64,000 nt of DNA from Craterostigma plantagineum (lineage: Eukaryota; Streptophyta; Magnoliopsida; Lamiales; Linderniaceae), in NCBI GenBank assembly GCA_027422505.1, contig JAPQWV010000499.1, positions 372,001-436,000 on the forward strand, read 5' to 3'. Shown piece after piece: positions 30,677 through 42,807 of the stretch. The number at the start of each line of letters is the position of its first letter. Position 1 is the first letter of the stretch. A program made the position numbers and the translations under genes. Below the pieces are notes generated by a model, which saw nothing but the letters and a program-made list of their open reading frames with translations, did no database searches and was not told where the DNA came from.

Positions 30677-32636
30677 GGCCAAACCATATATTAATTAATA
30701 AAATATGAGGAAAGGTCCAAGTTAATATTAAAGCCCACATAAGTTGCCTAGCTTGGCCCAAATGATATAGGATAAGATGGAGGTTGCTTAATGGCTAGGG
30801 TAACCACGTTAGTATCATGTCATTCCCTTGATACTTAGCCTCAAAACAACCATTGCTAAGCAAAGAAGAAGCGTGAAAGCAAAAAGAACTATAGAGAAGA
30901 AAGGGGGTGGCGAACAAAGGAGCCAAAGCCATGAATTCTTGGAAAGCTCAAACACTGTAAAATCGTTTTAAGTATAGTTAAGGAGGTGAGATTCCTACTT
31001 ATAGGCTTAGATATTTATTATTTTAGTGAAGTAAGCTAACGTTGGAGTATAATAGGAAGTCGAACAACGGAGAGGCAAACTTTGGCAAGCTTGACCAGAT
31101 TTTAAGCCTAGGAGATTAATCAAATACAGCTAAGGACGTGAGGTAGGTGGCTTTAAACCCCTACAACCCGTATTATTTTCCGGAGAAGTATTAAAATTCG
31201 AATGGAAGGCCACTCGAGTTTAAAGTTTCAAGTTTTATGATTAGATGCATTTGTGATGTGGTATTATGTGATTCTCGAACTCAATATATGAGTTTTGTAT
31301 TTTATTGATGGTCTTATGTGCTTCGATGTGATGATCTTGTAATGAATTCTGGAAAAACTTAGGGTTTGTAATATAAGCTTCGTGTGAAGGAAATGGGTGA
31401 TTATTGAGATCGGCGATTTGTATGTTTCGGGCGAGTTTTTGAGTTTCGTGGGCCTATTTACTTCGCGAGTTATGTGTGGGACAGATTTTAAATGGAATAG
31501 GAAATCGGCCGAATGAGTTTCGGATTGCGAAATCTTGTCGCGGGCCCAAGGACTTTCCGCTTAGTGTATAAAATAGGTTTCGCGGGCCAAATTTCAGGTT
31601 CTCGCAAGCTGGAAACTTTCGCGGGTAGTGAGATAGCGCCGGGCCAATTTTGGGTTTCGCGGGCCGACAAACTTTCGCAGAGTGATTTCTTCGGAATGTC
31701 GTCGCGGGCTGACTTTAGGTTTCGCGGGCGGAGCTGACTTCGCGTGGTGATTCCTGTGAGAGAGGTCGGCGATTCGCGAACTTAAAATTGGGCTTCGCAA
31801 TTCAGGCGATTCGCGGACTCGGCGAAAGCTTCGTGAATTCGAACGTTGACCAGAAGTTCACGGGTGGTTGACCATTTTTAACCGGGCGATTTGCGAAACT
31901 CGGCGAGTGAATTCGCGAAGTCGGGTGTTGACTCCATGTTTCGTGGGTTGACCATCGTTTTTAAGTGGGCTTCGGGCGATTTAGGATTTGGGCTTTGACC
32001 GAAACTGGTGTGAGTTAACTAACAGATTAATTTTTGGGCTTTTGCCCTATTTCAGGTCCAATTATTCTAATAGAATTATTTTTGGCCCAAATCACTTTTA
32101 AATTAGAATATTTTCATACTTTGACTAGAATTTTCGGGTCAACCAATATTTTAATATTTTAAGATTATTTTTTTGGATTTAAAACATTCGGCCTATTTCG
32201 ATAGCTATACGAGTTAGGTGATTTCAGTGTTTGAGACGTGTACGTGCTACATGGGATTGACTTATGTATGCATTGCACTACATGTCATGTGAGAGATTGT
32301 TGTGCCGTATTTATACGGTGACGCCTTACGATGTCGGATGAGTGTGGTAGAGTGAAATATATTGGTCGTCGGGTTTAGACTCGATTGGTCACCTGGTGGG
32401 AGATAGGGTTTGTGTCACGACCCGAACTCCCTAACTTGCCTATTCTAGCGTATTCCTATGTGCCTAGCGAGTTGCAAATGCTAAAGTATACTGAAAATAC
32501 GTATAAAATGTTTAATTTCCATTTAAGTAATGAAACGTTATCTTTGTACATGTCAAAAGAATACATGTTGAACGCTACTGTTCTAAACATGTCCTAATTA
32601 CAACGGTGAGTGTGCGTCGGCACAATAAAAGGCTCC

Positions 32637-35600
32637 TATGCGCCCGGCCTCACAGGTCGTCATCCGTACACACACGTCCAACCCCTAAAGCAGCGGGAAG
32701 CTCCAAAAGGTCGGCCCTGCCTTCAAAACGCGATCACGTACCGTGGTCGGTGGTGCCTACAACACATAACATAAAGTAATGAGCCACCGACGCTCAGTAA
32801 GCAGAAATCATGCATGAATGCACGTGTCCCGTTCCCGCAAAGGCAATCTGTGCCAATGCATAAACTACTACGCAAAGGCTATCCGCTCCGATGCATCTAA
32901 TATACCGCAAAGGCATCCCGCGCCGATTCACCTAGTACTCTAACTAGTATAACTCAGGGCCCACGGCTAATCTCACTATGCACCACAAGAGCTCACGTTC
33001 CTCAAGGACAATACGACAGCGATCCACGCCGGATGGCCGAACCCTAGGATGCACATCGTTCCCCTAGGTCGCCATATGAACCCGGTCGTCCCTGACTGTC
33101 CGGCTGTCGGTCACGCTGGTAGCCCACGCTGAGGTCGCCTACACCAGGGTTTCACCCTGTGTCGCTTATACCCTCAGGTCGCACACTCCAGGTCACACCT
33201 TACCGCCACGGGCCCTGCTCAACCCTATACATAGGATATCCACATATATATTTACATAATAGTACAACAACGCTAAACGCCGCCCTGGTAGCACAGAAGA
33301 CAGCCCCTGACTCAACTGCGAGTCGACACACTTGCCCACATCGGCAAGTCCTCTCGCGTACAACCGACATCTCATCGTGCACACTCAGTCCCACGACCCT
33401 CCTACATGAGTTCATGCGTGCACGTGAATATGCATATGCAAATGAATGCAACTTATGCCTACCACATGAAAGCGTAACGATCAATTCACGTAATCATGGA
33501 ATCACATAGGCACATAGTCACATAAGACATATAACACACAAGTTATGTGTTGTAGTTGGATTTCCACTTACCTGTCGTCCGTGGATTAGTCGCTACCTGA
33601 CCCGTGTATTCTCCTATGTTCCGACCTTAGGCATAAAATATTATCGTCAGCACACTATTTTAATTAATTGCTTAAGTATGCTAAATCCCTAAGTTAGGGA
33701 CATATTTTGGTAAATTCTAGTCGGGTTCGCAAACTCTCGCATGACCCGTGAAGTTCCAAAATTTTGTTCCAATTCGCTAAGGGTGTTTCGCGAATTGTAC
33801 TTATAATTTCTAGGGCCCGCGAAGTCTATTATTGTTTATTTAAGATTCGCCAAATTGCTTAGTTCGCGAATTAGCTAGACCTGGCTCGGGATTCGCCAAA
33901 CTTCGTTCAGCTCGTGAAACATCTTAAATTCATCAAGTGAAGTCAAGTTCGCGAAACGGAGGACTCGCCAAATTTGCATGGTTCGTGAACTATGCGCCCG
34001 GCCTCACAGGTCGTCATCCGTACACACACGTCCAACCCCTAAAGCAGCGGGAAGCTCCAAAAGGTCGGCCCTGCCTTCAAAACGCGATCACGTACCGTGG
34101 TCGGTGGTGCCTACAACACATAACATAAAGTAATGAGCCACCGACGCTCAGTAAGCAGAAATCATGCATGAATGCACGTGTCCCGTTCCCGCAAAGGCAA
34201 TCTGTGCCAATGCATAAACTACTACGCAAAGGCTATCCGCTCCGATGCATCTAATATACCGCAAAGGCATCCCGCGCCGATTCACCTAGTACTCTAACTA
34301 GTATAACTCAGGGCCCACGGCTAATCTCACTATGCACCACAAGAGCTCACGTTCCTCAAGGACAATACGACAGCGATCCACGCCGGATGGCCGAACCCTA
34401 GGATGCACATCGTTCCCCTAGGTCGCCATATGAACCCGGTCGTCCCTGACTGTCCGGCTGTCGGTCACGCTGGTAGCCCACGCTGAGGTCGCCTACACCA
34501 GGGTTTCACCCTGTGTCGCTTATACCCTCAGGTCGCACACTCCAGGTCACACCTTACCGCCACGGGCCCTGCTCAACCCTATACATAGGATATCCACATA
34601 TATATTTACATAATAGTACAACAACGCTAAACGCCGCCCTGGTAGCACAGAAGACAGCCCCTGACTCAACTGCGAGTCGACACACTTGCCCACATCGGCA
34701 AGTCCTCGTCGCGTACAACCGACATCTCATCGTGCACACTCAGTCCCACGACCCTCCTACATGAGTTCATGCGTGCACGTGAATATGCATATGCAAATGA
34801 ATGCAACTTATGCCTACCACATGAAAGCGTAACGATCAATTCACGTAATCATGGAATCACATAGGCACATAGTCACATAAGACATATAACACACAAGTTA
34901 TGTGTTGTAGTTGGATTTCCACTTACCTGTCGTCCGTGGATTAGTCGCTACCTGACCCGTGTATTCTCCTATGTTCCGACCTTAGGCATAAATATTATCG
35001 TCAGCACACTATTTTAATTAATTGCTTAAGTATGCTAAATCCCTAAGTTAGGGACATATTTTGGTAAATTCTAGTCGGGTTCGCAAACTCTCGCATGACC
35101 CGTGAAGTTCCAAAATTTTGTTCCAATTCGCTAAGGGTGTTTCGCGAATTGTACTTATAATTTCTAGGGCCCGCGAAGTCTATTATTGTTTATTTAAGAT
35201 TCGCCAAATTGCTTAGTTCGCGAATTAGCTAGACCTGGCTCGGGATTCGCCAAACTTCGTTCAGCTCGTGAAACATCTTAAATTCATCAAGTGAAGTCAA
35301 GTTCGCGAAACGGAGGACTCGCCAAATTTGCATGGTTCGTGAACTATGCGCCCGGCCTCACAGGTCGTCATCCGTACACACACGTCCAACCCCTAAAGCA
35401 GCGGGAAGCTCCAAAAGGTCGGCCCTGCCTTCAAAACGCGATCACGTACCGTGGTCGGTGGTGCCTACAACACATAACATAAAGTAATGAGCCACCGACG
35501 CTCAGTAAGCAGAAATCATGCATGAATGCACGTGTCCCGTTCCCGCAAAGGCAATCTGTGCCAATGCATAAACTACTACGCAAAGGCTATCCGCTCCGAT

Positions 35601-36698
35601 GCATCTAATATACCGCAAAGGCATCCCGCGCCGATTCACCTAGTACTCTAACTAGTATAACTCAGGGCCCACGGCTAATCTCACTATGCACCACAAGAGC
35701 TCACGTTCCTCAAGGACAATACGACAGCGATCCACGCCGGATGGCCGAACCCTAGGATGCACATCGTTCCCCTAGGTCGCCATATGAACCCGGTCGTCCC
35801 TGACTGTCCGGCTGTCGGTCACGCTGGTAGCCCACGCTGAGGTCGCCTACACCAGGGTTTCACCCTGTGTCGCTTATACCCTCAGGTCGCACACTCCAGG
35901 TCACACCTTACCGCCACGGGCCCTGCTCAACCCTATACATAGGATATCCACATATATATTTACATAATAGTACAACAACGCTAAACGCCGCCCTGGTAGC
36001 ACAGAAGACAGCCCCTGACTCAACTGCGAGTCGACACACTTGCCCACATCGGCAAGTCCTCGTCGCGTACAACCGACATCTCATCGTGCACACTCAGTCC
36101 CACGACCCTCCTACATGAGTTCATGCGTGCACGTGAATATGCATATGCAAATGAATGCAACTTATGCCTACCACATGAAAGCGTAACGATCAATTCACGT
36201 AATCATGGAATCACATAGGCACATAGTCACATAAGACATATAACACACAAGTTATGTGTTGTAGTTGGATTTCCACTTACCTGTCGTCCGTGGATTAGTC
36301 GCTACCTGACCCGTGTATTCTCCTATGTTCCGACCTTAGGCATAAAATATTATCGTCAGCACACTATTTTAATTAATTGCTTAAGTATGCTAAATCCCTA
36401 AGTTAGGGACATATTTTGGTAAATTCTAGTCGGGTTCGCAAACTCTCGCATGACCCGTGAAGTTCCAAAATTTTGTTCCAATTCGCTAAGGGTGTTTCGC
36501 GAATTGTACTTATAATTTCTAGGGCCCGCGAAGTCTATTATTGTTTATTTAAGATTCGCCAAATTGCTTAGTTCGCGAATTAGCTAGACCTGGCTCGGGA
36601 TTCGCCAAACTTCGTTCAGCTCGTGAAACATCTTAAATTCATCAAGTGAAGTCAAGTTCGCGAAACGGAGGACTCGCCAAATTTGCATGGTTCGTGAA
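32637..36698 (-). repeat. 1,354-bp triplication inside the Gyp-D LTR
   Basis: Units start at about 32,637, 33,991 and 35,345: cgcccggcctcacaggtcgt occurs at 32,641, 33,995 and 35,349. Unit 1 lacks one G at 33,347-33,352 and unit 2 one A near 34,988; otherwise the units look identical. After unit 3, gtgaacta continues into gttgagttcgcag (36,696 on) instead of tgcgcccgg, which marks the original junction. The microhomology is about 3 bp (cta). Confidence 0.95.
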
Positions 36699-37385
36699 CT
36701 AGTTGAGTTCGCAGAACGGGTTTGGTTCGCAAAACTATGGTTTCGCCAAATTGTCCGTGGCTCGTGAAGTGGACTCGCAAAAGATCCGATTCGCGAAATA
36801 TGCTGGACCGTAAAACTCATGGATTCGCAAGTCTCTTCCCCGCCAAGTTCGCGCATTAGGGTTCGCCAAATGTCGGGCCCGCAGAACTTAAATTCGTAAA
36901 TTGAGATTCACGGTTTCATGGTTCGCGGCATGTATGAGTTCGCCTGCGTTCGCGAACCGCCTTGAGCTACATGCAGGGTTTGCGAAAAGCTTGGGTTCGC
37001 AAAACCTCGGATTCGCAGAACGTCAACTTAGCTCATGAATTCGCCAATACATGCTCGGTTCGCGAAGTGTGTGGTTGGCTCGCAAATCACGGATTCGCGA
37101 ATGTCTCTTGCCTCTTAGTTCGCCAAACATTCATGCAACCCCAGTTCACCGATTACTTGGAGTCGCAACCTTGCTTGGAGTTCGCAGAACCTTCGATACG
37201 TGGGACTTGCAACACATCAGGCAGCTCCCAGTTCGCGGAACGAATGTGCCACTTGATATAGGTTCGCGAAAGCTAAGGATTCGCAAATTGCATGGACTCG
37301 CAATTCTTCCCTGCCCGCGAAAGTGCTCGAGTTCGCAAAATAGCCACGGCCCGCAGAACCTTTTCAATTCGCGATGTGCTGTCCT
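36420..37385 (-). repeat. Burst of ttcgcgaa/ttcgccaaa words in the Gyp-D LTR
   Basis: ttcgcgaa, ttcgcaaa, ttcgccaaa and cccgcagaa recur every 12-35 bp. These are the opposite-strand reading of the ttgcgaa/ggcgaa words in the solo LTR of the same family. Shorter parts of the burst also lie in units 1 and 2 (33,725-33,990 and 35,079-35,344), because the unit boundary cuts the burst. Confidence 0.85.
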
Positions 37386-38233
37386 TAAGAATCAAAAAGT
37401 TGTTTCTTCCAAGAAGACGATGAAGGCCGATTTAAACTTTAAAACCCTAAATTTCAAGTTTTAATTCAGAACCTGCACCTAGCCTTATTATTTTTATTTT
37501 TCGTGCTTAAATTCCCTAAAACGTGTTATTATGGAACCAAGAGCACAAAATCAAGATGGAAACACCTCTCGGGTCTAGAAATCATGCCTTAACGCAAAAC
37601 CCTATTGAGACATTCATGGTTTAAAATCGCATAGCCCTAACCTTTAAGAAAAACGTACATGTCGTGCTTAAAGAACTTACCTGGTCCGATTTGCGGGATT
37701 TGTAATTCGGTTTCTCCTTCTTTTTCCTAGCTTCCACTCTCATCGTTTTCTTACACTTGGGATCTTGTGGACTTGAAATGGGTTTTAGATTATTGTTTAG
37801 CAAGGAAGGTTGGTTTCGACGGAATTATCCCCCAATTCAAGGAGGGTTGTCCCTAAGTTATTTTTCCTAAATGACTTGGACCTATTATCATTTCTAGCCC
37901 AATTCCTAGTTTCTACAATATTTATCAATGTTGGACTTGAGGTGAATTGGGCCTAACATTTAAACTTAGCCCATTTGTGACCCAAGGCTTAGCTTTTGTC
38001 CGAATTCCCATTTGCCTAATTTTCGAAGATTCTTAAATTAGGGGTCTCATAGCACAATCTCAATTGCACTGAATTTCACCATTACTTAAACACGAACTTA
38101 CGCACGTAATTTTCCACACAAAATCTCACGTAAGTCACATAAGCACGAAATCAACGTACGAAAGGCACATAATTGCAGTCAGCAGTCGTGCAAATTTATT
38201 GGCACTACTATTTACGAGGACCCGGGTGCTACA

Positions 38234-38249
38234 TCCTCCCCCCCCCCTT
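38234..38249 (-). promoter_or_regulatory. Polypurine tract of Gyp-D
   Basis: The minus strand reads aaggggggggggagga directly before TGTAGCACCC. It lies 22 bp after the stop codon of the chromodomain frame (38,271), as expected at the end of a gypsy internal region. Confidence 0.92.
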
Positions 38250-38270
38250 GAAGAGGATTTTGCCCCGAAA

Positions 38271-39770
38271 TCAGCCCTTTCGGAACAATTCAGGATAGCG
38301 GTCCCTCATCTCATCCTCACGTTCCCAAGTCTCTTCCTCTATCGACTGGTTCCGCCATAACACTTTTACTAGGGGAATCTCTTTATTCCTAAGTGGTTTG
38401 GTTTCTCGCATCAAAATCTCGACAGGTATTTCCTCGAAACTCAGATCTGGCTTCAACTGTTGGTGCAGAGATTCATTTATCAGCACATGGCTTAGGTCAG
38501 CAATATACTTCCGCAATGTCGACACATGGAACACATCTTGTACTTGCGACACTGATGTGGTTAGTTCTAGCTGGTACGCTACTTCACCGACTCTTCTCAC
38601 TATCTTGAATGGACCAATATCTCTTGGGTTTCCCTTTCTTCCCGAACCTCCTAACGCCCTTCATCGGCGACACTTTCACAAAACCCCAATTATCGATTTC
38701 AAATTCTAGCGGTCTGCACCTTCGGTCCGCATAACTCTTTTGTCTGCTTTGCGCCGTGCGCATCCTTTCTCGGATCATTGCGATGATTTCCGTCATTTCC
38801 TGTACCATGTCTAGGCCTAACATTGCCCTTTCACCGACTTCATCCCAATGTACTGGGGATCTGCACTTACGCCCGTATAAGGCTTCATAAGGGGCCATTC
38901 CAATCGTGGATTGATAGCTGTTGTTGTGCGAATATTCCACAAGTGGAAGGTATTTGCTCCAATTGCCCTTGAAATCGAGTACACAGGCTCGGAGCATGTC
39001 TTCCAGTGTCTGGATAGTCCGCTCAGATTGGTCGTCCGTCTGCGGGTGATAGGCCGTGCTAAACGACAATTTTGTCCCCATCGCCTTTTGTAAACTCATC
39101 CAGAACTTGGACAAAAATCTTGAATCACGGTCCGATACTATCGACAACGGTACTCAATGGAGCCGTACTATCTCTTGAATGTACAGTTCTGCATATCGCT
39201 CCATGGTAAATGTCGTGCTTACCGGTAGAAAGGGGCAGATTTTGTATATCGGTCGACAATTACCCAAATTGCGTCGTGCTCTTTTACATTTCTCGGCAGT
39301 TCGACTACAAAATCCATGGTTATGTTGTCCCATTTCCACTCCGGGATTAGCAAAGACTGCAGCGTTCCCGCTGGCCGTTGGTGTTCCGCCTTAACTTATT
39401 GGCAAGTGAGGCATTGACTCATAAATGTTGCTACGTCCCTTTTAATCCCTGGCCACCAATAGTTCGTCCATAAGTCTTTGTACAACTTCATAGCTCCAGG
39501 ATGTACTGAGTACGGCGTGGTGTGCGCTTCCGTCATTATTCGCGGAACCTCCGCATCGTCCGGCACACAATCGATTCTTGTAGTACAGGCCTCCGCCATT
39601 TCGGAATGCAAAGTCTGTGGCTGGTTGCTCTGTTTGTGTTCCTTTGGCCTTGATATAGAACTCGTTATTCTCATGCGCTTTCTTGATTTGCTCCAATAGT
39701 GTCGGTTGCAGTGTCAAAGCCGCTAGTCTCGTCTCGACTTCACCAAGTGGCACGATCTCCACTTCGAGTC
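38271..39770 (-). pseudogene. Gyp-D integrase and chromodomain
   Basis: The zinc-binding start is visible at 39,396-39,674 (HPGAMKLYKDLWTNYWWPGI, then C-L-T-C). The core carries [29 protein letters not shown] (D and E of the DDE triad), [20 protein letters not shown] and [15 protein letters not shown] (38,584-39,147). The first Asp region (near 39,330) is in another frame. The C-terminal frame 38,271-38,600 has VFHVSTLRKYIADLSH and a chromodomain-like VEILMRETKPLRNKEIPLVK, then VLWRNQSIEEETWE, which makes this a chromovirus. At least three frameshifts break it. Integrase would insert the element DNA; chromodomains bias insertion to marked chromatin. Confidence 0.88.
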
Positions 39771-39788
39771 GTTGCAGTTCCGCGTTCA

Positions 39789-41040
39789 TTATTTTCGACT
39801 TAGAGCGTCAGCTACCACGTTCGCCTTCCCTGGGTGGTAGTTGATCACGCAATCGTAGTCCTTCACCAATTCTAGCCACCTCCTCTGTCTCATATTTAGT
39901 TCTTTCTGGGTGAAGAAGTATTTTAAACTCTTGTGCTCGGTATAGATTTCGCATCTTTCTCCGTATAGGTAGTGCCTCCAAATCTTGAGAGCAGCTGCTA
40001 GCTCTAGGTCATGCGTAGGGAGTTCTTCTCGTACTCCTTCAGCTGTCGTGAGGCATAGGCCACTACGTTTCCGTTTTGCATCAATACGCATCCGAGCCCA
40101 TTCTTCCAAGCGTCGCTGTAAACGGAAAATCCTCATGTTCCTGAGGGTATTGTCAGCACTGGGGCGGTAGTAAGCCGCTTCTTCAGCTCTTGGAAGCTTT
40201 GCTCGCATTCTTCGCTCCATTGAAAAGGAGTGTTCTTTCTGGTTAACTTCGTCAGCGTAGAGGCGATCTTCGAAAAGTCCTTTATGAACTTCCTATAATA
40301 GCTTGCTAAGCCTAGGAAGCCGTACTTTTGTCACATTAGTTGGCTGTGGCCACTCGATTTTGCTTGGATCCACGGAGATTCCTGCTCCAGAGATAATGTG
40401 TCCCAAGAATGCTACTTGGTCCAGCCAGAATTCACACTTTATGAATTTGGCATACAACTGCTTTTCCTGTAGTGTCTCAAGCACTATCCTCAGGTGCCCC
40501 TCGTGTTCATCCTTCGTCCTTGAATAGATAAGGATATCGTCGATGAACACTATCACGAACCGGTCTAGGTACGACTTGAACACCTGGTTCATTAGATCCA
40601 TAAAGACCGCCGGTGCGTTAGTCAGCTCGAAAGGCATGACTAGAAACTTGAAATGTCCGTATCTCGTGTTGAATGCAGTCTTAGAATTATCCTCTTTCCG
40701 AATCTTCAGCTGATGGTACCCTGACCGCAAGTATTTTAGAGAACACTGTGGCGCCTTGTAGTTGATCGAAGAGATCATCGATCCTGGGCAGTGGATACTT
40801 GTTCTTGACGGTCAGCTTGTTCAACTCTCTATAGTCTATGCACAGCGTCATTGAGCCGTCTTTCTTTCGCACGAATAGAACTGGTGCACCCCAAGGAGAG
40901 AAGCTGGTTTGAATAAACCCTTTCTGTAGAAGCTCATCTATCTGTTCCTTCAGCTTCTTCAGTTCGGTCAGTGCTAACCGGTACGGGGTCTTGGACACTG
41001 GCGCTGCTCCCGGCACCAGGTCGATTGTAAACTCGATTTC
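39789..41040 (-). pseudogene. Gyp-D reverse transcriptase and RNase H
   Basis: RT begins [20 protein letters not shown], then [35 protein letters not shown] (frame 40,687-41,016). After a frameshift near 40,740 come [36 protein letters not shown] and FIDDILIYS, with the catalytic Asp pair at about 40,530-40,547. [17 protein letters not shown] follows. RNase H (39,789-40,290, frameshifted near 40,020) ends [20 protein letters not shown] and [15 protein letters not shown]. This is the best-preserved RT in the window, but the frameshifts rule out a single product. Confidence 0.9.
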
Positions 41041-41140
41041 TCTGTCTGGGGCTAGTCCCGCAAATCTTCCGGAAATACATCCTGGAACTCCTTAATTACG
41101 GGTACATCTTCAGGTTTCGCAGAGGCATTTTCTTCTGCCT

Positions 41141-42687
41141 TCAGGCAATCACCAGGTATGCCTCGCATTCGGCTTTAATTAGTCGTTGGGCCTTTAATGC
41201 CGAAATCTTGGAAGCACTTCCCCTTCTGCCCGTCCCCTCGAAAATGAATGATTCTTCCCCTTTTATGCTAAATGTGACCACCTTTCGGTTACAGTCTATC
41301 ACAGCACCGTATTTTGAGAGCCAGTCCATCTCGAGAATCACCTCGTAGTCGTTCATCGGGTTGACTATCAAGTCTATAGATAATTCCTTGTCGCTAACTA
41401 AGACTGAGCAATTCCTTAATATTTGGCTAGTCCTAGTTGGTGCCCCATTTGGGATAGCCACACTACACTCAAATTCTGCCCATTCAGGCATTATTCCGAG
41501 TTTCGTCACATATTGGATGGATGCAAATGAGTGGGTCGCCCCGGAATCTACTAAGATGCACGTGGGTGTTTCGTGAATTAGGAGGGTACCTGTCACCACT
41601 GCCGGGTTGTTCTCCGCTTCCTCTGAAGTGATGGTGTATACCTGAGCTGGCACCATCTGAGGTCCGGCTTGGCTCCCGGCCTGACTCCCTGAAGCACCTT
41701 CCGGGCACTGTCTCACGAAATGTCCCGGCTTCCCACACCGAAACACGCGTTAGCCGGCATGTTGTAATTTCCAAAGTGCCTCTTTCCGCACTCTGGCAGT
41801 TGGGAATCGGCACTGCCCCTTGGTTCTGATTCGGATTTGGGAGTCTGTTCACTGTCCGCTGAGGTTGTTGCGGAGGTCTGTTTTGAAATTTCTTCTTCCC
41901 GCCTTTGGGCACGAACTGCTTCTTCTGATCCCCTCCGCACCATTGCGCCCCTTGCATCTGCACGAACTTCCTCTTTACTTCTTGCGCCCGCATGATTCGG
42001 GCCTTGGCCTGTTCCGCCACCATTGCTCTCTCTGCTACCTGAGCGTAAGTGACTCCCTGGACTCCCGCCATGCTCACATCTATGTAATGTTCTGGTTTCA
42101 GCCCCTCAAGAAACCGCTCAATCTTTAGAGCTTCCGCGCTGACCATGTGTGCTGCAAATCTGGAGCTGCTCAAACTTCCGTATGTATTCCGCCACCGTCA
42201 TAGCTCCTTGTCCGAGGTTGATAAATTCGTTGAGACGCTGGGCTCTCACTGGGGCTGTCAAATACTTGCCCCGGAACAGCTTTTTGAATCTGTCCCAGCT
42301 CATTATGGCAGGATTCTCGATCACCGTGACTGTGTCCCACCAATATCCTGCGCTTCCCCTCAATAGGAATGCAGCACAAAGAGCCTTCTCTGCTTCTGGG
42401 ACCCGACTGTATACGAACATACTTTCTAGGGTCCTCAACCAGTCTTCGGCTGCTGTCGGGTCAGCCGTGTCCTCAAAGGTTAGTGGGTTCAATCTTCTGA
42501 ACCTTTCTCCCACTACCCTCAGCTCTGTCTGCCTGATATTTCCAGCATTCGTGGCATTTTGCTAAATCAACTGCTGTATCTGCGCTGACTGTTGGCGGAC
42601 CAGTTCCGTCAGTTGATGGTCGCATCGCGGTTGTCAGTAGAGGTCGTGTTTATCGCCACCGCTCGACTCACCTCTCGTTCTTACCAT
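41141..42687 (-). pseudogene. Gyp-D gag and protease
   Basis: The likely start is ATG 42,687 (MVRTRGESSGGDKHD). Gag shows VVGERFRRLNPLTFEDTADP, AEKALCAAFLLRGSAGYWW and a YRGKYL-like stretch (42,118-42,513). A one-base shift near 42,165 leads on to ALKIERFLEGLKPEHYIDVS and a Gln/Pro-rich tail. The zinc knuckle (FRCGKPGHFVRQC, near 41,700-41,745) has its first Cys disturbed by another shift. Protease follows: EEAENNPAVVTGTL, ILVDSGATHSFAS (D-S-G near 41,555) and EMDWLSKYGAVIDC. A TAG near 42,563 interrupts the N-terminal part. Confidence 0.88.
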
Positions 42688-42807
42688 CTTTTGTCCCTAT
42701 CCTGATTTTCCTATGGCCAATAAATTATGAAACACAAGAATTCAAACAAACTTAAAATTTACTTGCAAAGCTGCTTCCGCACTTTTGGGTGTGTGTGTAT
42801 GGACAGT

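Larger units (their letters stand above)
27315..31850. repeat. 2,267-bp tandem duplication across the L1c/LTR boundary
   Basis: 27,315-29,581 and 29,582-31,849 are near-identical. Frames starting at 27,480 and 29,747 are offset by 2,267, and those at 29,220 and 31,488 by 2,268. Each unit holds the 5' third of L1c and 1.17 kb of adjoining B LTR. The new junction at 29,581-29,587 joins LTR 'gaacgttgacca' to LINE 'ccattgccgcattc', with 3-4 bp of shared sequence (cca). Confidence 0.95.
25211..32412 (+). mobile_element. Second family B LTR, holding L1c and a tandem duplication
   Basis: Starts TGTAATACCCGTAAAATTAA at 25,211 and resembles the 14,198 LTR until 25,401, where L1c inserts. It resumes at 28,410, runs to about 29,581, is duplicated (30,677-31,849) and continues to gatagggtttg at 32,412, where Gyp-D begins. 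Its last 700 bp are missing; in the 5' LTR, gatagggtttg is followed by cgacacctgtctactc. The 13 bp before it (25,198-25,210) copy the flank of the first LTR, so it may not be a normal 3' LTR. Confidence 0.85.
32413..38233 (-). mobile_element. 3' LTR of gypsy element Gyp-D, enlarged to 5.8 kb
   Basis: The minus-strand LTR starts TGTAGCACCCGGGTCCTCGT at 38,233, just after the polypurine tract, and ends GGGTCGTGACA at 32,413. Both ends match the solo LTR at 20,010-23,176. The extra 2.7 kb relative to that LTR is accounted for by two additional copies of a 1,354-bp internal segment. It was inserted into the B LTR after gtttg (32,408-32,412), the presumed 5-bp target; the other target copy is lost. 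Confidence 0.93.

Noticed and set aside
33159..33509. 116-codon plus-strand frame in the Gyp-D LTR, similar to frames at 34,513 and 35,867
   Set aside because: The recurrence is due to the 1,354-bp triplication; the frame has no domain and lies antisense within an LTR.
41820..42128. Leu-rich plus-strand frame that could be read as a membrane protein
   Set aside because: It is antisense to Gyp-D gag, whose Gag and zinc-knuckle motifs are clear on the minus strand.
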